From Bacteroidaceae bacterium (GTDB taxonomy: Bacteria; Bacteroidota; Bacteroidia; Bacteroidales; Bacteroidaceae): a DNA stretch of 64,000 nt. Made by a program: the position numbers and the translations under genes. The notes under the pieces are model-generated. The model searched no databases, was not told where the DNA came from, and saw only the letters and a program-made list of their open reading frames with translations. Position 1 is the stretch's first letter, and each line of letters starts with the position of its first letter. The DNA is taken from the NCBI GenBank assembly GCA_017529865.1, contig JAFXNA010000016.1, positions 30,327-94,326 of the forward strand. Direction: 5' to 3'. Below are positions 9,284-15,538 of the stretch, in pieces.

Positions 9284-10276
9284 TCATGAAAAGACATTAA
9301 ACAGAAGATGGCGAAAAGGAGAAAAAAATACTCGTTTAATCTGATCCAGTTTCGCATCAATCACTCGACGTTTGTTTTTCGCCCGAACTTCAAGTATCCT
9401 TTGGGCTATCATCTCTTCTATTACCGTCGCAGGAAATGAGAAATCAGAAAATATTTCCATACATCTGTCGTACAGAATTTTTTTTTCTTCTCTTTTGAGT
9501 AATATCAAGTTATCTATAATCTCCCTATTCTGATACTTAAATGCAGGATATATATTATGGTCAACAAAAAAACGTTCCTTTTCAGCAACTACTCTTACGC
9601 GGTCTAAAATCTTCTCATCGGTCAGAGTGCGGGAAAGAGAATTCTGCCTGTTTGTCAAGCAATATATTGCCCGAAAATCTACTGCGATAGTATTGGCATA
9701 AAAACCTGTCAAATATCCAAACTTGGTATCTTCGTGTATCTTTGTCTCTTGAAATTTAATATTATTACTAGTCACCATTTCACGTCTTACCAACTTACCC
9801 CATGCCACCCCAGAGACATATCGTAATTTCTTTTCACCTTCAGCCTTGTTTGCAAGATATTCCTTAAAATAAGCATTGTAGAAATCACCCCTATTTGAAT
9901 TAACATAATAAACACTATCTATACTTGAAATTCGAGAAAAAATGATGTCAGAATCATCATCTGCATACTCGTCAAGCACGTTGTTTAAGCAGTAATTAAA
10001 AAAATCGTCTGCATCAGCAAACAGCAACCATTTCCCTTTCGCTTGCTTTAAACCGATATTTCGAGCACGCCCTGCTCCCAATCCAGACTTGTCGAAGACA
10101 ATCGTCGTATCCGCACGATCCTGGCCTGGAAACCGGCTAAAATCAACCAATTCCGGGTTACTATTGTCATCCACTACAATGACTTCAAGGTCTGGACGTT
10201 GCGGTATCGAGTCCAGACAACGTTGCAACAGCTGTGGAATATCACGATGAGGAATAATAATGCTATATGTTATCAT
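9284..10276 (-). CDS. GT2 family glycosyltransferase (duplicated N-terminal half)
   Basis: This 330-aa protein shares an almost identical N terminus with the gene that follows it: TYSIIIPHRDIPQLLQRCL, VIVVDDNSNPE, DKSGLGAGRARN and LLFADADDFF. Later matching blocks include GVAWGKLVRREMV and LTDEKILDRVRVVAEKERFF. The C-terminal 70 residues (from about FKYQNREIID) are unrelated in detail. It should be a cytoplasmic-face sugar transferase; specificity is unknown. The shared donor half and divergent acceptor half suggest the pair adds the same or similar sugar to different acceptors (inference). Confidence 0.87.
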   Translation of the reverse strand: MITYSIIIPHRDIPQLLQRCLDSIPQRPDLEVIVVDDNSNPELVDFSRFPGQDRADTTIVFDKSGLGAGRARNIGLKQAKGKWLLFADADDFFNYCLNNVLDEYADDDSDIIFSRISSIDSVYYVNSNRGDFYNAYFKEYLANKAEGEKKLRYVSGVAWGKLVRREMVTSNNIKFQETKIHEDTKFGYLTGFYANTIAVDFRAIYCLTNRQNSLSRTLTDEKILDRVRVVAEKERFFVDHNIYPAFKYQNREIIDNLILLKREEKKILYDRCMEIFSDFSFPATVIEEMIAQRILEVRAKNKRRVIDAKLDQIKRVFFSPFRHLLFNVFS

Positions 10277-10298
10277 TTGCTAAAGAAATGTTGTTTGG

Positions 10299-11273
10299 TT
10301 AGAATAAGTTCGTAACATATTTCGATAAACACTTCATGTGATTTTTATAATATGCTGCCTTTCCTCTGCAAGATACGTAAGGGTTGAATAATAACTGATA
10401 GAACAATTCGGGGAAATATGGCAGCCATAGCTTATAATATTTAGAAATATTAATCCTATTAAGCATTCCCATTTTTCCTTTATATTTCTGGTAGTCTATT
10501 TCTTTTTGCCAGCGGTCATCGTTGTGCATACAAAAAAAGGCTTCCAATGTCCTAATGTTTTCTACCCATTGAAAATGGTGACGTATAACGTCTTCTTCTC
10601 CCTGGGGATGAGTAATAGAAGTGCTGTTTTCAAAATAATTATAATATGCTTTATCAATGTATCCGATGGTACGACAATAATACATTTGTTCTACAACAAG
10701 TGCCATATCCTCTCCCAAATTCATACCATCAAAAGGATATATTATTTTGTTGTCGGCATATATCGCTCTTTTGAATAGCTTATTTACCAAAGTCCATGGT
10801 GATTTATTCATCAACATATCTTTAATGAATAAGTTAACACTATCAAAGTTCAAACCTTTTAGATATTTGATTCCCGATTTCCCAACAATCTTTATATCAC
10901 AAATAACTACATCCAAATCACCTTCCATTGCTACATGCCACATGTCACTTAGCATACTATCCTCAATCCAGTCATCACTGTCAATTTGAATAACATAATC
11001 ACCAGTAGCCATCTTCATTCCATGACGACGCACCGTTAGTATACCACTATTATTAGGCATCTGCTCAATCCTAACAATCCAATCCTTATCAACAATACGC
11101 TGATGATACTCATCAATAAGTTCCTTTAATATTCCTACCGACCCATCAGGTGTGCAATCATCAATGAAAAGATATTCCACCCCGTCAAGTGTTTGTTCAA
11201 ACAAACTTCGAACACAACGCTCGATAAATGCTTCAACTTTATAGACGGGAACAATGACTGTTATTCTTGGCAT
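10299..11273 (-). CDS. GT2 family glycosyltransferase
   Basis: This 324-aa protein starts MPRITVIVPVYKVEAFIERC, with EYLFIDDCTPDGS, NNSGILTVRRHGMKMATG and IQIDSDDWIEDSML as donor and DxD motifs. It is the first glycosyltransferase gene after the exporter ATPase in transcription order, 27 bp downstream of it. Its C-terminal region is aromatic-rich (YYKLWLPYFPELFYQLLF) and may lie on the membrane. Donor and acceptor are unknown. Confidence 0.87.
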   Translation of the reverse strand: MPRITVIVPVYKVEAFIERCVRSLFEQTLDGVEYLFIDDCTPDGSVGILKELIDEYHQRIVDKDWIVRIEQMPNNSGILTVRRHGMKMATGDYVIQIDSDDWIEDSMLSDMWHVAMEGDLDVVICDIKIVGKSGIKYLKGLNFDSVNLFIKDMLMNKSPWTLVNKLFKRAIYADNKIIYPFDGMNLGEDMALVVEQMYYCRTIGYIDKAYYNYFENSTSITHPQGEEDVIRHHFQWVENIRTLEAFFCMHNDDRWQKEIDYQKYKGKMGMLNRINISKYYKLWLPYFPELFYQLLFNPYVSCRGKAAYYKNHMKCLSKYVTNLF

Positions 11274-11300
11274 ATAAATTTAGTTAATTTGAAGAACAAT

Positions 11301-12593
11301 TTAATGTACCGACCAAGAATAATCGCATAAAACGACTTTGCCTAACAAATGAGAGCCGATGTTCTTTCCCCTTCCAAAAAAATCATCCTCTTCTACTTTT
11401 AGTTTTATGACATCTCTTAAGCAGTCACCACATATAATACTAATAAGTGGGTTTTTAGCATTTGCCCATAATGTTAGTCTATAGATTCCAGCCGTCAATG
11501 GTAATTTAGGGATGTCAAGGTCTGCTTCATGTATTCCCGGCGTGAGTTTGAACTCATCCATCGTTATATGTGAAGAAAAATTCATAATTGGATCCCCATA
11601 CATGTTATTGACATCTATTGCAACATAACATTGGTCTGCACCCTTCTCAACTTTCATTTTCAAACGAATTCGCAGGAATTTCCCACAATGGGGAGTAATG
11701 GGCTCATTTGCCTCATTAAGAAATGAAATATCAACAAACTTTAGCAAACCATTGGTTTTGTCTGTACGTGGAATTTCTTCCAAGGGCAAACCAGAATAAT
11801 TGTCTGCATAAGCTTTTAAGTAATAGTCTACAGCTTCATTTGCAGTACCCTGAAAATTAAACATCCCATCCTTTAGCACGACACCTGATTTGCATAAACT
11901 GCGGACTGCAGCCATATTATGAGAAACAAAAAGGACTGTACGGCCGCCTGACGCAACTTCTCCCATCTTTCCGATAGCTTTTTTCTGGAATTCCGCATCC
12001 CCCACAGCTAACACCTCATCGACTACCAAAATCTCTGGTTCTAGGTGTGCTGCGACAGCAAAGCCGAGTCGGACAGTCATACCACTAGAATAACGTTTAA
12101 CAGGGGTGTCAATATAGCGTTCACAACCTGAAAAGTCTACAATCTCATCCAGTTTTCGTGAAATCTCTGCCTTGGTCATGCCCATAATCGCCCCATTCAT
12201 ATAGATATTCTCACGGCCAGTCATCTCAGGATGGAAACCGGTACCCACTTCCAATAAGGAAGCAATGCGTCCACGCACCTTGATGGTTCCGGTAGTAGGC
12301 ATAGTTACACGAGAAAGCAACTTCAGCAATGTACTTTTACCTGCACCATTCTTACCAATGATACCCACCACATCACCTTCCTCAACGGAGAAGTTGATGT
12401 CTTTCAATGCCCAGACATATTCACTATGTCCTTTCTGTGAGCGGACGTTGGTTTCTCCAATCTTAAGATACGGATCTTCTTTGTGGAGCACATTCATCGC
12501 CCACCACCGGTTCAAGTCGTGTTTAATTGTTCCTGTGGAAACTAAGCCTAGCCGATATTGTTTACCTATATTTTCGAATTCTATTGCTTTCAT
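11301..12593 (-). CDS. wzt: Polysaccharide ABC exporter, ATPase subunit (Wzt-like)
   Basis: This 430-aa protein has an ATPase domain in roughly residues 1-245: Walker A GIIGKNGAGKSTLLKLLS, signature YSSGMTVRLGFAVA, Walker B EILVVDEVLAVGDAEFQ, and the switch-region VLFVSHNM. The C-terminal 170 residues form a beta-rich domain as in Wzt proteins that recognise the finished glycan chain. With the permease at 13079-13960 it should export an undecaprenyl-linked polysaccharide across the inner membrane. The extra C-terminal domain suggests an exporter that reads a chain terminus (known for Wzt_C; inferred here). The gene is separated from its permease by an unrelated small gene. Confidence 0.88.
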   Translation of the reverse strand: MKAIEFENIGKQYRLGLVSTGTIKHDLNRWWAMNVLHKEDPYLKIGETNVRSQKGHSEYVWALKDINFSVEEGDVVGIIGKNGAGKSTLLKLLSRVTMPTTGTIKVRGRIASLLEVGTGFHPEMTGRENIYMNGAIMGMTKAEISRKLDEIVDFSGCERYIDTPVKRYSSGMTVRLGFAVAAHLEPEILVVDEVLAVGDAEFQKKAIGKMGEVASGGRTVLFVSHNMAAVRSLCKSGVVLKDGMFNFQGTANEAVDYYLKAYADNYSGLPLEEIPRTDKTNGLLKFVDISFLNEANEPITPHCGKFLRIRLKMKVEKGADQCYVAIDVNNMYGDPIMNFSSHITMDEFKLTPGIHEADLDIPKLPLTAGIYRLTLWANAKNPLISIICGDCLRDVIKLKVEEDDFFGRGKNIGSHLLGKVVLCDYSWSVH

Positions 12594-12596
12594 TAT

Positions 12597-12633
12597 GATG
12601 ACCTTAACATTAACCTTAACCCTAACAGGGAAC
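12597..12633. repeat. Telomere-like TTAACC repeats, left of four-helix gene
   Basis: The short gap between the exporter ATPase gene and the four-helix-bundle gene is made of ACCTTAACATTAACCTTAA followed by CCCTAACAGG, a degenerate run of TTAACC/CCTAAC units. A related run in the opposite sense lies on the other side of the small gene (13036-13078), and another, ACCTTAACCCTAACC, occurs at 8316-8330 between two glycosyltransferase genes. Confidence 0.6.
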
Positions 12634-13008
12634 TTAATTCTTGGGGTTACGGAGGGTGTTGATTAAACCATGGAGTTGTTTTTCTATTTCTGCCAACTTG
12701 GCATGAAGGTCTTGATAGAGTTCTGGTGCGATATAATTGACATTCCTCGATATTAATAATTGTGTCTCAACTTCGAATGCAGAACCAAGTGAATGATCTA
12801 GGAAATGAGCAAATTCAGCATCCGATGGTTTTGCTGCTCCTTCAGCAATATTACTGCTAATGGACACCACGGCTCGTTGTAGCTGATCACATAATCCTTT
12901 CTTCTCAAACCACGGCATTCTTCCCGTTACTTCATAAACATATGTGGCATAATCCACTGAATCCTGCCACACCTTATATTTCCTAAAATTTCTCGCCGAA
13001 TCTGCCAT
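12634..13008 (-). CDS. Four-helix-bundle protein (23S rRNA intervening-sequence family)
   Basis: This 124-aa protein has the family pattern: FRKYKVWQDSVDYATYVYEVT in helix 1, a Leu/Gln-rich CDQLQRAVVSISSNIAEGAAK with the near-invariant SNIAEG, then FLDHSLGSAFEVETQLLISRNV in helix 3 and a final amphipathic helix. The family includes proteins from 23S rRNA intervening sequences and many orphan homologues with no proven function. It splits the exporter pair, sitting 40 bp from the ATPase gene and 70 bp from the permease gene, both gaps filled with similar TTAACC-type repeats. This looks like an insertion into the operon (inference). Confidence 0.85.
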   Translation of the reverse strand: MADSARNFRKYKVWQDSVDYATYVYEVTGRMPWFEKKGLCDQLQRAVVSISSNIAEGAAKPSDAEFAHFLDHSLGSAFEVETQLLISRNVNYIAPELYQDLHAKLAEIEKQLHGLINTLRNPKN

Positions 13009-13035
13009 CTTCTATATTATTCTTTTATCGATAAA

Positions 13036-13078
13036 GATAGCGTTAAAGTTATCATTAGGGTTATCGTTAGCGTTAAAC
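13036..13078. repeat. Telomere-like repeats, right of four-helix gene
   Basis: The gap holds AGCGTTAAAGTTATCATTAG, then GGTTATCGTTAGCGTTAAAC, a degenerate series of GTTA/GTTAGGG units in the opposite orientation to the run at 12597-12633. Together they flank the four-helix-bundle gene as imperfect inverted simple repeats. Confidence 0.55.
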
Positions 13079-13960
13079 CTAAACAGTATCCATAAAAGAA
13101 CGCTGCACCTTATTAAATATAACTACGCCAAAGACTAGGAGGAGGATCATAAATAAGAAACTATAGCCTAAAGCACCCCAAGAGAAGTAGCCCTGCCCTA
13201 AAGTAATATATTTAAATGCTTCAATAATGGAAGTTATTGGATTTGCAAGCATCAATGTACGCAGTGTTCCCTCCGACACCATACTGATGGGATAAACTAT
13301 CGGCGTAGCATACATCCACAACTGAACAATGAACGTAAAGAGGATACGCAAATCTCGGTATTTCGTAGTCATCGATGACACCAAGATGCCAAAACCAAGA
13401 CCAAGACCTGCTAACATAACGACCAAAACCAAAACCAACACCAAAACCAAAACTGGAGTGAGGAAAGATGGTTCCGAGAACATATTACCAAGATGAATGT
13501 TACTTCCGTTAAAGTAATAATACAAGTATATGGCAATGAATAACCCTAATTGTACGCCAAAACGTAGCAGGTTGCTGAGCACGGTAGAGATAGGCAAGAC
13601 CAAACGCGGGAAGTAAACTTTTCCGAACATGTTCTGATTGGCAATAAAGGTATTAGAAGTCTGATTAAGACAATTTGCAAAATATAACCAACAGACATTT
13701 CCTGCCATATAGAACAATGCCTGAGGTATACCATCGGTACTCATCTTGGCAATACCACCGAATACAACCATATTCATGATAACCGTCAGTATGGGCTGTA
13801 TCACATACCATAGCGGACCTAGAATAGTCTGCTTATACTGAACCACGACATCACGCTTGACAAACAGCTGTATCAAGTCGCGATAACGCCATATCTCACC
13901 AAGGTCAACGCTCCACAGCTTCTGGTGTGGTTTTATAATTAATGTCCAATCGTCTTTCAT
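13079..13960 (-). CDS. wzm: Polysaccharide ABC exporter, permease subunit (Wzm-like)
   Basis: This 293-aa ABC-2 type membrane protein starts with a cytoplasmic segment (LWSVDLGEIWRYRDLIQLFVKRDVVVQYKQTILGPLW, the amphipathic gate helix plus coupling region typical of Wzm/TagG) followed by about six hydrophobic spans. It pairs with the Wzt-like ATPase. One span is built by an in-frame hexanucleotide repeat encoding (VL)n at 13421-13456, followed in the protein by a Gly-rich segment GLGLGFG from a related repeat. Copy number changes there would alter the length of a membrane helix without a frameshift. The ending KVQRSFMDTV matches the family's short cytoplasmic tail. Confidence 0.88.
   Translation of the reverse strand: MKDDWTLIIKPHQKLWSVDLGEIWRYRDLIQLFVKRDVVVQYKQTILGPLWYVIQPILTVIMNMVVFGGIAKMSTDGIPQALFYMAGNVCWLYFANCLNQTSNTFIANQNMFGKVYFPRLVLPISTVLSNLLRFGVQLGLFIAIYLYYYFNGSNIHLGNMFSEPSFLTPVLVLVLVLVLVVMLAGLGLGFGILVSSMTTKYRDLRILFTFIVQLWMYATPIVYPISMVSEGTLRTLMLANPITSIIEAFKYITLGQGYFSWGALGYSFLFMILLLVFGVVIFNKVQRSFMDTV
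13388..13456. repeat. In-frame hexanucleotide repeat inside exporter permease gene
   Basis: Six consecutive units close to AACCAA fill 13421-13456 (GACCAA, AACCAA, AACCAA, CACCAA, AACCAA, AACTGG), and 13388-13408 has a related AACCAAGACCAAGACC run. On the coding strand they read GTTTTG-type codon pairs, giving alternating Val-Leu in a transmembrane segment. Confidence 0.85.
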
Positions 13961-14189
13961 TATGTGTTCAGGGCAAAGAACCCTTTGATGATAGAGGTAA
14001 TAGTTTGGGGAGATTACTATACGGAATAATTACTGCTCAATCGCTATTAAATGACGAAGCATGCTTTACAATATGTAACAGATCAAAAACTCCTACTGTA
14101 AAAATTGTTTTCATAATTATTATCGAAAGACTATTTGCTCAACTCAAAACGCATCATAATTAACCATCGACTCAAAAATGAGTCATCAA
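13961..14189. other. Gap between permease and export lipoprotein genes
   Basis: No convincing gene is visible in these 229 bp. A short perfect hairpin (GACTCA, loop TTTT, TGAGTC at about 14171-14186) lies just downstream of the export lipoprotein gene on the transcribed strand, without a clear U tract, so it may slow polymerase or stabilise the upstream message rather than terminate. Confidence 0.4.
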
Positions 14190-14993
14190 CTACTTAAGAA
14201 TATTATACAGTAGTGCCGTCAAGGAAATCAAGATGCTCGTGCCAGTCATCCACATTGACGTAGTTCGACCCACATCTGAGTTGCGAGCCTTCACCTTGTT
14301 AGGTTCTACATAGATGATATCGTTCTGCTGAAGATAATAATAGGGTGAGTTAATTATTTCCGCATCATTCAGATTGAGTGTGTAAACATTCTTTTGACCG
14401 TTTTCATCTTCACGAATCAGTTTCACACGGTCACGAACACCATATATGCTCAAATCTCCAGCCTGAGCTAAGGCTTCGAAGATATTAATCTTCTCATTGC
14501 CCACTGTAAACATACCCGGTCTATTAACTTCACCAAGCACAGAAATCTTATAGTTAGCCATTCGAACAGTGACGATGGGGTTCTCTTCTGCATTTAAAAA
14601 ACGTCGGATCTTTTCATGGATGAGTTGCTCGCATTCTGATTTGGTGAGACCTCCCACTTTAAGCGTTCCCACGACAGGAAACTCTATACATCCGTTATTA
14701 TCAACCAGATAAGTCTGGAGAGCGCGGTTAGAGCTCATGCTCTGGCTGCCACTGCTGGAACGTAGAGTTGCAGAAACCACCAAGTTGAATGGTGCAGATG
14801 CTTCAGGATTAACAGTATTGACTGTTATCATAAGGATGTCTTTTGGCATGATACGGGCATCATATAAAACTTCCGAACGGGAGAAATCAACTGTGTCGCT
14901 ATTCTGAATATAAGCGACATTCTTGGAGCTACTGCAAGACATCAGCAGCAGTAAAGAAAAGGCAACAAATGCCAAAACATAAATTCTTTTCAT
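14190..14993 (-). CDS. Polysaccharide export outer-membrane lipoprotein (Wza-like)
   Basis: This 267-aa protein has a lipoprotein signal (FVAFSLLLLMSCSSS, Cys at about residue 20), the poly_export domain (VLYDARIMPKDILMITVNTVNPEA to GCIEFPVVGTLKVGGLTKSECEQLIHEKI) and an SLBB domain (YKISVLGEVNRPGMFTVGNEKINIFEALAQAGDLSIYGVRDRVKLIRE). The C terminus ends in a hydrophobic stretch (WMTGTSILISLTALLYNIL), matching the amphipathic or membrane-crossing end seen in Bacteroidetes homologues. It should form the outer-membrane channel for the glycan and work with the Wzc-type kinase encoded two genes upstream. Confidence 0.92.
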   Translation of the reverse strand: MKRIYVLAFVAFSLLLLMSCSSSKNVAYIQNSDTVDFSRSEVLYDARIMPKDILMITVNTVNPEASAPFNLVVSATLRSSSGSQSMSSNRALQTYLVDNNGCIEFPVVGTLKVGGLTKSECEQLIHEKIRRFLNAEENPIVTVRMANYKISVLGEVNRPGMFTVGNEKINIFEALAQAGDLSIYGVRDRVKLIREDENGQKNVYTLNLNDAEIINSPYYYLQQNDIIYVEPNKVKARNSDVGRTTSMWMTGTSILISLTALLYNILK

Positions 14994-15012
14994 CTTATTT
15001 TATTTAATATTA

Positions 15013-15462
15013 TCAGCTTTCAACTTTGAAAAAATGCCACCAACGCTTCTGTTGCATTTGAGGCTCACCATAATCTTTCACACCCGAATAAGCCTCGTCG
15101 ATGAGGTGTCTCCACTTCTTGTTTTTGGAAATCATAGAGTAGATGGTTCCCCAATCAGGCAGTCCACCTAAGTTGCGATCATCGATAAAGATATCTGCCT
15201 TCAGCTTACGTGTGAAGTGTGGATTATTATCCGTCGTCTCCTCTGGATAGTCATGATTGACTGCATAGAACTCCACACCATGCTCACGGCACCACACAAT
15301 GGCATCATCGAGAAGTTGCCCTTCGCGACAGGTCCAAAGGACGATACGATGGTGATCACGGATGAGCATCTTCAAGGTCTCAATAGCAAAAGGACGCTCT
15401 TCCCCAATCTCCGGATATTTATTCTCAACGATAGTTCCGTCGAAATCTACTGCGATAAGCAT
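15013..15462 (-). CDS. Small HAD-superfamily hydrolase
   Basis: This 149-aa protein starts MLIAVDFDGTIVENKYP, the DxDGT nucleophile motif I of HAD phosphatases, followed by IVLWTCREG (motif II Thr) and FIDDRNLGG near residue 110 (motif IV DD). The size and WTCREG/AVNHDYPEE pattern match a compact cap-less HAD group found widely in Bacteroidetes. It is encoded between the tyrosine kinase and the Wza-like gene. It could act on a sugar phosphate or on the kinase's phosphotyrosines; neither is shown by the sequence. Confidence 0.8.
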   Translation of the reverse strand: MLIAVDFDGTIVENKYPEIGEERPFAIETLKMLIRDHHRIVLWTCREGQLLDDAIVWCREHGVEFYAVNHDYPEETTDNNPHFTRKLKADIFIDDRNLGGLPDWGTIYSMISKNKKWRHLIDEAYSGVKDYGEPQMQQKRWWHFFKVES

Positions 15463-15469
15463 CGTTTAA

Positions 15470-15489
15470 TTTACTATTTGACGATTTAC
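15470..15489. repeat. 20-bp dispersed repeat copy A
   Basis: TTTACTATTTGACGATTTAC occurs here in the gap between the hydrolase and kinase genes and again, identical, at 50059-50078 inside the 3' coding end of the GH95 gene. Related TTTACCATT runs occur at about 30751-30785 and 61435-61462. Confidence 0.8.
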
Positions 15490-15538
15490 TATTTTCTATA
15501 TAATATCTTTTGGGAGGTGATAAAATCGTAAATTGATT

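Noticed and set aside
9262..9360. N-terminal extension of the second duplicated GT2
   Set aside because: It would overlap the upstream gene by 77 bp, and the paralogue aligns from the ATG at 9261.
13942..14163. 73-codon plus-strand frame between exporter permease and Wza-like genes
   Set aside because: Opposite to the operon, overlaps the permease start and has no recognisable feature.
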